Shown here: one piece after another, positions 1-7,648 of the stretch | Layout of the letters: the number at the start of each line of letters is the position of its first letter | Position numbering within the stretch: position 1 is the stretch's first letter | Assembly: GCF_030730925.1 (NCBI RefSeq) | Contig: NZ_JAVAMB010000001.1 | Location: 186,001 to 250,000 of the forward strand | DNA from: Flavobacterium sp. DG2-3 | GTDB lineage: Bacteria; Bacteroidota; Bacteroidia; Flavobacteriales; Flavobacteriaceae | Length of the DNA: 64,000 nucleotides | Direction: 5' to 3' | The notes under the pieces: model-generated | Databases searched by the model: none | What the model was told of the DNA's origin: nothing | Seen by the model: only the letters and a program-made list of their open reading frames with translations | Translations under genes and position numbers: made by a program

Positions 1-152
1 GCCATTCCTTCATTTTCAATAAAATGAATTCTAAACCAATCTGCAATTACAACTTCTTCACCAAGAACGAAATTTGTTTTGACATAGATTTTGGAAAGCT
101 GATCAACAATTAAAACTAAGAATATAAGGAAATACGCTTTTCGTAATGACAT
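1..152 (-). CDS. lspA: Signal peptidase II (prolipoprotein signal peptidase), N-terminal part, cut by window edge
   Basis: Reading the minus strand from the ATG at 152 gives about 50 residues starting MSLRKAYFLIFLVLIVDQLSK and running to ENEGMA at the window edge. The first hydrophobic segment ending in DQLSK, and the later N-E-G-M-A, match the conserved N-terminal blocks of LspA, the inner-membrane aspartic protease that removes signal peptides from lipoproteins. Both catalytic aspartates of the family lie downstream, outside the window. The gene follows ileS and the TraR-like gene on the same strand, a common order in Flavobacteria, but a small gene and a strong terminator separate them here. 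The identification rests on a short N-terminus. Confidence 0.85.
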   Translation of the reverse strand, partial: MSLRKAYFLIFLVLIVDQLSKIYVKTNFVLGEEVVIADWFRIHFIENEGM

Positions 153-190
153 TTTATGATTTTTTGATGGGCAAAAATAACAATTAAATC

Positions 191-222
191 AAAAAAAACG
201 CTCCCAAAGGAGCGTTAATTCT
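191..222 (-). terminator. Rho-independent terminator after the small basic protein gene
   Basis: AACGCTCC and GGAGCGTT arms with a short loop are flanked by A8 on the plus strand (a U-run on the minus-strand transcript) and by a T-rich run on the other side. It sits just after the stop of the gene ending at 272 and before lspA. Confidence 0.85.
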
Positions 223-271
223 TTTGTAACAAACTAAACAAGTTTATCTGCTAATCTAAACCCGGTAAAGT

Positions 272-487
272 TTACTTTTTAACAGCAGCTTTTGCTGGTG
301 TTTTCGGACTGTCGGAAAAGAATTCAGAGATTGACTTAAAGATACCTTTACTTTCTTTTCCGGCCGCCAATTTCTTAGCTTCCCCTTTTTTTACATCAGC
401 TTTAAACTTAACACGCAGTTTTTCAAATTCTTTCATTCTGCGCTCCACATCAGAGTTTACTTCTTTGAATTTCAATACTTTAGCCAT
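272..487 (-). CDS. Small lysine-rich protein of unknown function
   Basis: This is a 71-residue protein with about one quarter lysine and a charged first half (MAKVLKFKEVNSDVERRM...) of predicted helix. The C-terminal tail carries PKTPAKAAVKK, resembling the Ala/Lys/Pro-rich tails of small nucleic-acid-binding proteins. It has no signal peptide or membrane segment. A good terminator follows the stop, and the ATG is followed by a coherent coding frame, so the gene is probably real. I do not recognise a family. A DNA- or RNA-associated role is only suggested by charge. Confidence 0.7.
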   Translation of the reverse strand: MAKVLKFKEVNSDVERRMKEFEKLRVKFKADVKKGEAKKLAAGKESKGIFKSISEFFSDSPKTPAKAAVKK

Positions 488-558
488 AATGTAAGTTTTT
501 TGTAGTAAATAATTTAAATTATTACTGATTTGGTACTACAATGATACATAATTTAATT

Positions 559-566
559 TATATTTG
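559..566 (+). promoter_or_regulatory. Candidate -7 box (TAnnTTTG) for the roadblock gene pair
   Basis: TATATTTG fits the Bacteroidota -7 consensus and would start transcription near 570, giving a leader of about 97 nt before the ATG at 667. No TTTG at the ideal -33 distance is seen, so support is partial. Confidence 0.35.
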
Positions 567-666
567 TTAATAAAAATTAACACTTGTTTAGCACAAGTTG
601 AATTATTTTCTAAAAACAACACCAAAACGAACTGAATTTAACATTCCTCCCAAAATCCTACAAATC

Positions 667-1023
667 ATGAATGAAATTACAACTACTCTAAATGACTTTC
701 TTGTCAGCACAAAATCTACCGCAGCGTTAATTTTAAATGGTAAAGGCAAATTAATTACTTCACTGAATCTTGATTACGGAGACAGTATTGCCGCAATGAG
801 CGCAGCAATTTTATCTATGAGCGAAAAATTCTTAATTGATTTAGAAAAAGGCTCTTTAAAACAGTTATATCTAAAAAGTGCAGAAGGCGTTATTGTTGGA
901 AACAAAATAAGCGGCTCCAACTTTATTGTTGCTTTTTCTAAAGAAGGAAGCAATCTAGCATTATTGATGCGTTCTACAGAAGAAGTTTCTGCCGAATTAA
1001 GTAAAAATTCTTTATTGAAATAA
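667..1023 (+). CDS. Roadblock/LC7 domain protein
   Basis: From the ATG at 667 this is a 118-residue protein. An in-frame TTG at 598 would add 23 residues that do not look like a domain and was rejected. The pattern MNEITTTLNDF..., then S-T-A-A-L-I-L-N-G-K-G beta strands, a helix GDSIAAMSAAILSMSEKF, then V-I-V-G-N-K and F-I-V-A-F-S strands, is the alpha/beta order of roadblock/LC7 proteins such as MglB. These normally dimerise and regulate small Ras-like GTPases. It is followed 35 bp later by a second protein of similar size, so the two are probably co-transcribed and may form a heterodimer. No MglA-type GTPase lies in the window. The fold is a pattern judgement. Confidence 0.75.
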   Translation: MNEITTTLNDFLVSTKSTAALILNGKGKLITSLNLDYGDSIAAMSAAILSMSEKFLIDLEKGSLKQLYLKSAEGVIVGNKISGSNFIVAFSKEGSNLALLMRSTEEVSAELSKNSLLK

Positions 1024-1058
1024 CATACAATTCTATTAACAAATAACCCAAATGAACT

Positions 1059-1439
1059 ATGAGCAATGACTTTTTAAACGTGTTTTTAAACGAAATGAAA
1101 ACTAACGTAAACGGCTTTATCGCTGTAGCAGTAACAGAAATTGAATCTGGATTAAGTTTCGGAAATTTAACTATTGACCCAGGTTTTGACCCAGAACTTG
1201 CCGCAGCTTATAACTTAGAAGTAGTAAAAGCTAAATTAAGCGCTGTAAAAGCTTTAGGATTAAATCAGGACATCGAAGATATTTTGATCACACTTTCTAA
1301 TCAAATCCACATTATCGACATTTCTCCAAACAAAAAATTCATGATCTATCTAGCTGCTGATGCTTCAAAAGCTAATTTAGGAATGACTAGAGCTATTTTA
1401 AGAAAACACAAAGCTGAAGTTGAAAAAAACCTAGCTTAA
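1059..1439 (+). CDS. Second small roadblock-like protein
   Basis: This is a 126-residue cytosolic protein. The order of segments (amphipathic helix MSNDFLNVFLNEM, strands GFIAVAV and GLSFGNLTI, a long helix around residues 45-67, strands HIIDISPNKKFMIYLAA and a C-terminal helix) resembles the roadblock/LC7 fold of the gene upstream. Sequence motifs are weaker. The pair shares one transcript by position (35-bp gap) and ends at the terminator at 1466. Function is unknown. A partner role with the upstream protein is inferred from size, fold and spacing only. Confidence 0.65.
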   Translation: MSNDFLNVFLNEMKTNVNGFIAVAVTEIESGLSFGNLTIDPGFDPELAAAYNLEVVKAKLSAVKALGLNQDIEDILITLSNQIHIIDISPNKKFMIYLAADASKANLGMTRAILRKHKAEVEKNLA

Positions 1440-1465
1440 TTTCTTGATTTCAATTTATTACAAAC

Positions 1466-1493
1466 CGTCTTAATTCTAAGGCGGTTTTTTTAT
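1466..1493 (+). terminator. Terminator after the roadblock-like pair
   Basis: CCGTCTT and AAGGCGG arms (one G-T pair) around a 6-nt loop, followed by T8. It closes the transcript ending at 1439. Confidence 0.8.
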
Positions 1494-1640
1494 TTAGAAA
1501 ACTCAAAATGAAGAGAACTCGCATTCAATTTTGTTCTTACAAAAACTTATAGGAGATATTCAATTCTATTTTGATTAATTATAAATAATTTCTTTCAAAG
1601 CTTAGATTTAGTAACAAACTCGCTCATAGCTAAACATTAA

Positions 1641-1677
1641 ACAAAAAAAGCGCCCCTTAAAAGGAGCGCTTTTTTCT
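1641..1677 (-). terminator. Terminator after the DksA/TraR-like gene
   Basis: An AGCGCC...GGAGCGCT hairpin is flanked by A7 on the left and T6 on the right, so it can act in both directions. It lies 18 bp beyond the stop of the minus-strand gene at 1695. The rest of 1494-1640 holds no recognisable feature. Confidence 0.8.
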
Positions 1678-1694
1678 TACGTATTTCTACGCGA

Positions 1695-2075
1695 TTATCT
1701 TTGCAGGTTTTTAGCCTCGATACTCATTGTTGCATGAGGAACGATTTTAAGCCTTTCCTTGCTAATTAATTTACCTGTCACTTTGCAGATACCGTATGTT
1801 TTGTTTTCTACACGGAATAAAGCGTTTTTTAAGTCACGAATGAATTTCTCTTGTCTGATAGCCAACTGAGAGTTTGCTTCTTTTGACATGGTCTCACTTC
1901 CTTCTTCAAAAGCTTTAAAAGTTGGAGAAGTATCGTCAGTTCCGTTATTCAAATCGTTCATATACGCACTTTTGATCAAATCAAGATCTTCTTGTGCTTT
2001 CTTAATTTTTGCTTGGATTATTTCTTTGAACTCTGCTAAATCAGCATCAGAGTATCTTGTAATTTCATCTATCAT
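1695..2075 (-). CDS. DksA/TraR family zinc-finger-like protein
   Basis: This is a 126-residue protein with a long N-terminal coiled coil (residues 10-90) followed by a short TraR/DksA-type end, YGICKVTGKLISKERL. DksA proteins insert the coiled coil into the RNA polymerase secondary channel and, with ppGpp, reset promoter choice. In this copy only C97 of the four zinc cysteines remains: the first CxxC reads CxxT and the second pair falls in PHATMSIEAK. This degenerate finger is, from memory, common in Bacteroidota members of the family. The gene starts 6 bp after ileS ends, so the two are almost certainly co-transcribed. It could act as a polymerase-binding regulator or have a changed role. 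Confidence 0.85.
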   Translation of the reverse strand: MIDEITRYSDADLAEFKEIIQAKIKKAQEDLDLIKSAYMNDLNNGTDDTSPTFKAFEEGSETMSKEANSQLAIRQEKFIRDLKNALFRVENKTYGICKVTGKLISKERLKIVPHATMSIEAKNLQR

Positions 2076-2081
2076 TTTCTA

Positions 2082-5000
2082 CTATTTTGAAATTAATATA
2101 ATGGTTCTAATGTCATCAAACTCAATTTCTGTGCCGTTTTCTAACGCGTCAGCAAAAACCAAATCATCTGTTAATGTCTCAGACTTAATATAGTCTTCAT
2201 TTTTTGAAACTGCTTCTTCTAAAATGCCGTTTCGTTTTATTTGAACTTTAATCTTATCCGTAACCTCAAATCCTGAATCTTTACGAATGTTTTGTATTCT
2301 ATTTACTAATTCTCTCGCGATACCTTCATTTTTTAATTCTTCGGAGATTGTAATATCAAGCGCAACTGTTATTCCGTTTGAATTAGCAACCAACCATCCT
2401 TCGATATCTTGTGATGTAATTTCCACATCTTCTAATGATAAAGTTACACTATTTCCTGCAATAACAATATCTAGCGTTCCTTGCTTGTCCAACTGATTGA
2501 TCTGATCTGGAGAAAAACTTTGTATCTCCTTAGAAATCAACCCCATATCTTTACCAAAACGTGGTCCAAGAGCCTTAAAATTAGGCTTAATCTGTTTTAC
2601 CAAAATACCTGAAGCATCGTCTAAAAGTTCAATTTCTTTAACGTTTACCTCAGCTTTTACCAAGTCAGAAATAGCTTCGATTTCAGCACGCTGATTCTCG
2701 TCAAGTACTGGAATCATTACCTTTTGCAGAGGTTGACGTACTTTGATCATCTCTTTTTTACGAAGTGATAACACCAAAGATGAGATCGTCTGCGCCTTCT
2801 GCATTTTGCTTTCCAACGTTTTATTAACAAAGTTTTCGACAAATTTTGGGAATTCTGCCAAGTGAACACTAGCAAAACCCTCGGTTCCCGTAGAAGTTGT
2901 TAAATCGCGGTACAATTTATCCATAAAAAATGGAGCCACTGGAGCGCTTAGTTTACTGATAGTAAGCAAACAAGTATAAAGCGTTTGGTAAGCTGCAATT
3001 TTATCTTTTGCATATTCTCCTTTCCAGAAACGGCGACGGCATAAACGAACGTACCAGTTACTTAAATTCTCCTGAACGAAATCTGAAATAGCTCTTGTCG
3101 CTTTTGTTGGCTCGTAATCTTCGTAGCATTCGTCAACAAATTTTATTAAGGAATGCAATTCAGAAATAATCCATTGATCAATTTCCGGTCTTTCGTTTAA
3201 CGGAATTTCAGCTTCTTCGTATTTAAATCCGTCGATGTTAGCATATAACGAGAAGAAAGAATACGTATTGTATAATGTTCCAAAGAACTTACGCTTAACC
3301 TCAGCAATTCCCTCAAGGTCAAACTTCAAGTTATCCCACGGATTTGCATTCATAATCATATACCAACGCGTAGCATCTGGACCGTTTTCTGCAATGGTTT
3401 TAAATGGGTCTATGGTATTTCCTTTACTCTTAGACATTTTAACTCCATTTTTATCTAAAACAAGACCGTTTGAAACTACGTTTTTGTATGCAATTTTATC
3501 AAAAACTAGAGTTCCGATTGCGTGAAGCGTGTAAAACCATCCACGTGTCTGGTCTACTCCTTCTGCAATAAAGTTTGCTGGAAAATCTTTGTTTTCATCA
3601 ATTTTTTCTTTGTTTTCAAAAGGATAATGCCATTGTGCATACGGCATTGCTCCAGAATCAAACCAAACGTCGATCAAATCGCTTTCGCGCTTCATTGGCT
3701 GGCCAGAAGCAGAAACTAATGTTATTTGATCTACGACATTTTTATGCAAATCGATTAAATCATAATTTGATTCGTCCATATTTCCGATTTCAAATCCTTT
3801 AAACGGATTTTCTTTTTGGAAACCTGCTTCGATCGATTTCTCGATTGCATGGCACAATTCTTCAACAGAACCGATAATAATTTCTTCTTTTTTATCTTCT
3901 GTTCTCCAGATTGGTAACGGAATTCCCCAATATCTAGAACGAGATAAGTTCCAGTCGTTGGCATTTTTAAGCCAATTTCCAAAACGTCCTTCACCAGTAG
4001 ATTTGGGTTTCCAATTGATAGTTTCGTTCAGGTCGAACATTCTATCTTTTACGTCGGTTACTTTAATAAACCACGAATCTAATGGATAGTATAATAACGG
4101 CTCATCAGTTCTCCAGCTGTGTGGGTAACTGTGCACGTATTTTTCAACTTTAAAAGCTTTGTTTTCTTCTTTTAATCGAATAGCGATTTCAACATCTACA
4201 GATTTCTCTGGAGCTTGTCCTGCATCGTAATATTCGTTTTTAACATATTTTCCAGCTAAATCACCAACATGTGAAGTGAATTTTCCTTGTAAATCTACTA
4301 AAGGAACTGCATTTCCATCTGCATCCAGAACCAACATTGGCGGCACTTCTGGTTTTGCTTCTTTTGCTACTTTAGCATCATCTGCACCAAAAGTTGGAGC
4401 TGTATGTACAATTCCCGTTCCGTCTTCTGTTGTTACGAAATCTCCAGAAATTACTCTAAATGCATTTTCAGCGTTTTCATATGGTAACACATAAGGCAAT
4501 AATTGCTCATAACGGATTTCTACTAAATCTGCTCCTTTTGCTTCGGTTAAGATTTTGTACGGCAATTTTTTGTCGCCGTTTTTCACATTGTCAAAATCAG
4601 CATCGTCTTCACTTAAGAAATAGCCTTTTCCGAATTGTTTTCCAACTAAGTTTTTAGCCAAAACCACATTGATTGGCTCAAAAGTATATTGATTGAAAGT
4701 TTTTACTAAAACATAATCGATTTTTGGACCAACTGTTAAAGCAGTGTTTGAAGGAAGTGTCCAAGGAGTTGTCGTCCAAGCTAAAATGTGGATATCTCCA
4801 AAACCTTGTAAAAACGAAGGCAATGTTTGTGGCAATGTTTTAAACTGCGCTACAATTGTAGTATCAGTCACATCGCGGTAAGCTCCGGGCTGGTTTACTT
4901 CGTGAGAAGACAATCCAGTTCCTGCTTTTGGAGAATACGGCTGAATCGTGTATCCTTTGTACAACAAACCTTTATCGTAGATTTGTTTCAAAAGCCACCA

Positions 5001-5483
5001 AACAGATTCCATATATTTTGGTTTATAAGTCACATACGGATCTTCCATATCTACCCAATACCCCATTTTTTCGGTCAAATCATTCCATACGTCGGTATAA
5101 CGCATAACGGTTTTTTTACACGCTTCGTTATATTCTTCGATAGAAATCGTTTTACCAATATCTTCTTTTGTAATTCCTAATTCTTTTTCGGTTCCCAATT
5201 CTACAGGCAAACCGTGAGTATCCCAACCGGCTTTTCTTTTTACTTGAAAACCTTTTTGAGTTTTATATCTGCAAAAAATATCTTTAATCGCACGTGCCAT
5301 TACGTGGTGAATTCCAGGTAATCCGTTTGCTGAAGGCGGACCTTCAAAAAATACGAAAGGCTCTGCACCTTCGCGAGTTGTTACACTCTTTTCAAATATA
5401 TTTTCTTTCTTCCAAAAATCAAGAACTTCAGACGCTACAGTTGGTAAGTCAAGTCCTTTGTATTCAGTAAATTTTGTACTCAT
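2082..5483 (-). CDS. ileS: Isoleucyl-tRNA synthetase, type-2-like, with swapped GIHH signature
   Basis: This 1133-residue class Ia synthetase charges tRNA-Ile. The N-terminal Rossmann core carries FEGPPSANGLPGIHH, an inserted CP1 editing domain follows (about residues 200-440, with the GTGIVHTAP segment), then the KMSKS loop (VKMSKSKGN, about residue 682) and a helical anticodon-binding domain. Length and wording fit IleRS type 2, the eukaryote-like group tolerant to mupirocin. The class-I HIGH tetrapeptide reads G57-I58-H59-H60: glycine and histidine have changed places. The start ATG is supported by the typical MSTKF.EYKGLDLP opening. It is transcribed with the downstream TraR-like gene. 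No T-box-like leader was seen upstream. Confidence 0.97.
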   Translation of the reverse strand: MSTKFTEYKGLDLPTVASEVLDFWKKENIFEKSVTTREGAEPFVFFEGPPSANGLPGIHHVMARAIKDIFCRYKTQKGFQVKRKAGWDTHGLPVELGTEKELGITKEDIGKTISIEEYNEACKKTVMRYTDVWNDLTEKMGYWVDMEDPYVTYKPKYMESVWWLLKQIYDKGLLYKGYTIQPYSPKAGTGLSSHEVNQPGAYRDVTDTTIVAQFKTLPQTLPSFLQGFGDIHILAWTTTPWTLPSNTALTVGPKIDYVLVKTFNQYTFEPINVVLAKNLVGKQFGKGYFLSEDDADFDNVKNGDKKLPYKILTEAKGADLVEIRYEQLLPYVLPYENAENAFRVISGDFVTTEDGTGIVHTAPTFGADDAKVAKEAKPEVPPMLVLDADGNAVPLVDLQGKFTSHVGDLAGKYVKNEYYDAGQAPEKSVDVEIAIRLKEENKAFKVEKYVHSYPHSWRTDEPLLYYPLDSWFIKVTDVKDRMFDLNETINWKPKSTGEGRFGNWLKNANDWNLSRSRYWGIPLPIWRTEDKKEEIIIGSVEELCHAIEKSIEAGFQKENPFKGFEIGNMDESNYDLIDLHKNVVDQITLVSASGQPMKRESDLIDVWFDSGAMPYAQWHYPFENKEKIDENKDFPANFIAEGVDQTRGWFYTLHAIGTLVFDKIAYKNVVSNGLVLDKNGVKMSKSKGNTIDPFKTIAENGPDATRWYMIMNANPWDNLKFDLEGIAEVKRKFFGTLYNTYSFFSLYANIDGFKYEEAEIPLNERPEIDQWIISELHSLIKFVDECYEDYEPTKATRAISDFVQENLSNWYVRLCRRRFWKGEYAKDKIAAYQTLYTCLLTISKLSAPVAPFFMDKLYRDLTTSTGTEGFASVHLAEFPKFVENFVNKTLESKMQKAQTISSLVLSLRKKEMIKVRQPLQKVMIPVLDENQRAEIEAISDLVKAEVNVKEIELLDDASGILVKQIKPNFKALGPRFGKDMGLISKEIQSFSPDQINQLDKQGTLDIVIAGNSVTLSLEDVEITSQDIEGWLVANSNGITVALDITISEELKNEGIARELVNRIQNIRKDSGFEVTDKIKVQIKRNGILEEAVSKNEDYIKSETLTDDLVFADALENGTEIEFDDIRTIILISK

Positions 5484-5591
5484 TTTATCCTTTTCTTAAA
5501 CGAGGTGCGAAAGTAAGAAATTTTGAACTATTGACCGCCAATTTCATTAAATTTCACAAAGTTTTGTTGAGAGAATAGATACAAAAACACA

Positions 5592-5659
5592 AGAATTGGT
5601 TACTTTCTGACATTATTCTCATTTTTCTGAGACAATAAAATCAAAAAATAACCAATTCT
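5592..5659. repeat. Long hairpin between ileS and an exported-protein gene
   Basis: AGAATTGGTTA and TAACCAATTCT form perfect 11-bp arms about 46 nt apart. An inner imperfect hairpin, TTATTCTCA / TGAGACAATAA, sits between them. It lies downstream of the gene ending at 5687 and about 110 bp upstream of the ileS start, all on the minus strand. It could be a terminator (though it lacks a good U-run), a processing site or a leader structure. Confidence 0.55.
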
Positions 5660-5686
5660 AAAAATAGCTTTCTGCAAGCTTATATC

Positions 5687-7600
5687 TTATTTAAACCCTC
5701 CGAAATAGACTTCTTTCATAAAAATTCTATTTCCAAAAACAGGATTTATTTCTACTTTTTCACGAGTTTCCTGATACAAGGTTTCACCGTTAAAATCTTC
5801 AATTTCATAATTAATCTTATGAGGGATTTTTCCAGAATTTAATCCTGTTACAGGGCGGTAATCACCAAATAATTTTCTCTCGAAAAAACTTTTATTTCCG
5901 TTATCAAATTCTGTTTTCTCTGTAGAAACAATATTGAAGTTTTCTTTATCAATAAAAACATGATAATCTGTTTTCGGAATTGTTCTGTTTCCAGAACTCA
6001 ACGTTTTTTCAAAATAATTTAAATGATAGCACAATTTTCCTTCGTACATTTCTTCTCCTAAAATCTCAAAATTATTCCACAGATCAAGTCTTAAGTCTGT
6101 CAAAAAGTTTACTGGATCAACATTCTTAGACAAATTGCTATAATCGTATGCGGTTAACTTTGCCCATTTAGCATTTATACCTGTTTCACGATCGTCATGG
6201 CTCCATGCTTCTGGTCCATTTACTATTTCGTAATAAGCTTCAGGCATTTTTTTCTTTAGAAGATAATGCGAAGTTGTAGCCCATTTTTCTTCTGTTTGAG
6301 GAATATTAGTTCCTTCTATCGAAATCTTAGAAAGCAAATGTGTTTTTTCTATTTTTTTCAAGGCCTGGCTTCCACCAAGATTATCGATTACTTTTGCTAA
6401 AAGATTTGCATTTAATTGATACGCTATTGAATCAAGCAAATTATGTCTTTGCATTTTAATCTTTTCCAAATAAGCTTCACGATTAGATTTTTCGATTTCC
6501 CATTCGGCATCCTGCTGGTGTATTTTTTCGAAAAACGCCAACCTTTTCTCTTCTTTTTCTTCTGCTATTTTAAGCCCTAATTTTTGAAGTTCAGCAAAAC
6601 GATTGGTATGGCTTCTAATTTTCTTATCAGCGAAATTAGCGTTATTTACCCTTTCAATAATTGAAGATCCTCTCGAATCCAGTTTATCGTTTTCAATTAA
6701 TAAATTAGCATAAAGCAATGCTTTCTCTTTGTTTTCAAGTAAAAAATAAGTCTCTGCTAAGTTATTTGTAACAATAAATCGAATGTTTACGTTTGCAGGT
6801 GAAGGGGGATATTTAACCAAAAGACTTTCTAGATATTGCAAATGCGGCGCCAGCAATTTCTCATCTAGACCTTTTTCAAGCGTTACTTTCTCCATTTGAG
6901 CTGTAATCTCTGTTTCGAAAGCCAGCATTTGTTTATATTCTGAATGCCCTTTTGAAGTTACAAATTCAAATCTTTCTTTAGATTCATCAGTTGTATATCC
7001 AAATTTATAATTTAGGAAATCCTGAACTCTGCCTGCAGCTTTATAAATAACATTTTCAAAACCATCATCTGTATAATCTGAATCACTAACCGCTGCCCTG
7101 ATTTTTTTATCGTGTTCTGAAGCTGCTATTTTCATAGATCCCAGACTATTTCCAACACTTATTGAATACGATTCTGATCCTCCAAAATCTTTGGTCAGCA
7201 ACAGCTTATCCCCATGCCTAACATCTAATTTTACGCTTGTGACATAGTTAGAATGTGCACTGTAAACCCACCTGTTTTCTTTTTTATTGAAGGCACTATC
7301 CACTTGTGTTTCAGTGTACCTAGGAAGTGCAAAAGTCAAATAGATTTTCAGCTTTCCATTTACAGGATCTTTTATAAATCCGTTGATATTAAAAAAATGC
7401 TTTTTCAGTTTAGATTCTTCTTCTTGCAATGATCTGTCTATCTGATAAAAAGCAGTTTGTGTCAATACATTATCAAGCGCAGGAAATTCTGAATACTTAA
7501 TTACCGGAATATAAAATTTCTTTTTTTTAGAGCTTATTTTTTCTTGTGCTTGAATTGAACCAATTACAAGCAAAGCAATAAGGAGTAGTATTTTTTTCAT
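5687..7600 (-). CDS. Exported protein of unknown function
   Basis: From the ATG at 7600 this is a 637-residue protein. The TTG two codons earlier was rejected. A signal peptide MKKILLLIALLVIGSIQAQ is followed by a mature chain beginning EKISSKKKK. There is a beta-rich first part, a helical charged middle (about residues 350-400, LAFFEKIHQQDAEWEIEKSNREAYLEK, likely coiled coil), and a C-terminal region with an outer-membrane-lipoprotein-sorting-like flavour ('KTDYHVFIDKENFNIVSTEKTE...'). It follows the beta-propeller gene by 48 bp, separated by a terminator-like hairpin. Probably periplasmic or outer-membrane associated. Not assigned to a named family. Confidence 0.8.
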   Translation of the reverse strand: MKKILLLIALLVIGSIQAQEKISSKKKKFYIPVIKYSEFPALDNVLTQTAFYQIDRSLQEEESKLKKHFFNINGFIKDPVNGKLKIYLTFALPRYTETQVDSAFNKKENRWVYSAHSNYVTSVKLDVRHGDKLLLTKDFGGSESYSISVGNSLGSMKIAASEHDKKIRAAVSDSDYTDDGFENVIYKAAGRVQDFLNYKFGYTTDESKERFEFVTSKGHSEYKQMLAFETEITAQMEKVTLEKGLDEKLLAPHLQYLESLLVKYPPSPANVNIRFIVTNNLAETYFLLENKEKALLYANLLIENDKLDSRGSSIIERVNNANFADKKIRSHTNRFAELQKLGLKIAEEKEEKRLAFFEKIHQQDAEWEIEKSNREAYLEKIKMQRHNLLDSIAYQLNANLLAKVIDNLGGSQALKKIEKTHLLSKISIEGTNIPQTEEKWATTSHYLLKKKMPEAYYEIVNGPEAWSHDDRETGINAKWAKLTAYDYSNLSKNVDPVNFLTDLRLDLWNNFEILGEEMYEGKLCYHLNYFEKTLSSGNRTIPKTDYHVFIDKENFNIVSTEKTEFDNGNKSFFERKLFGDYRPVTGLNSGKIPHKINYEIEDFNGETLYQETREKVEINPVFGNRIFMKEVYFGGFK

Positions 7601-7603
7601 AGG

Positions 7604-7636
7604 CAAAAAAAAACCATCAGAATCAGATCCTGATGG
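7604..7636 (-). terminator. Terminator between two exported-protein genes
   Basis: On the minus strand CCATCAG, a 9-nt loop, CTGATGG and then a T9 run. It lies between the stop of the beta-propeller gene (7649) and the ATG of the next gene (7600). Because the hairpin overlaps the downstream gene's ribosome-binding region, it may attenuate rather than stop transcription. Confidence 0.7.
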
Positions 7637-7648
7637 CCTTGTCTTTTT

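Noticed and set aside
598..666. TTG-initiated N-terminal extension of the roadblock protein
   Set aside because: The added 23 residues have no domain pattern and the ATG at 667 begins the conserved fold. Similar TTG extensions were rejected at 7606, 34667 (upstream of the folate enzyme), 35663, 37470, 42966 and 60228.
5484..5686. T-box or other riboswitch upstream of ileS
   Set aside because: Only a simple inverted repeat is present; no T-box sequence or anti-terminator was seen, and such leaders are not expected in Bacteroidota.
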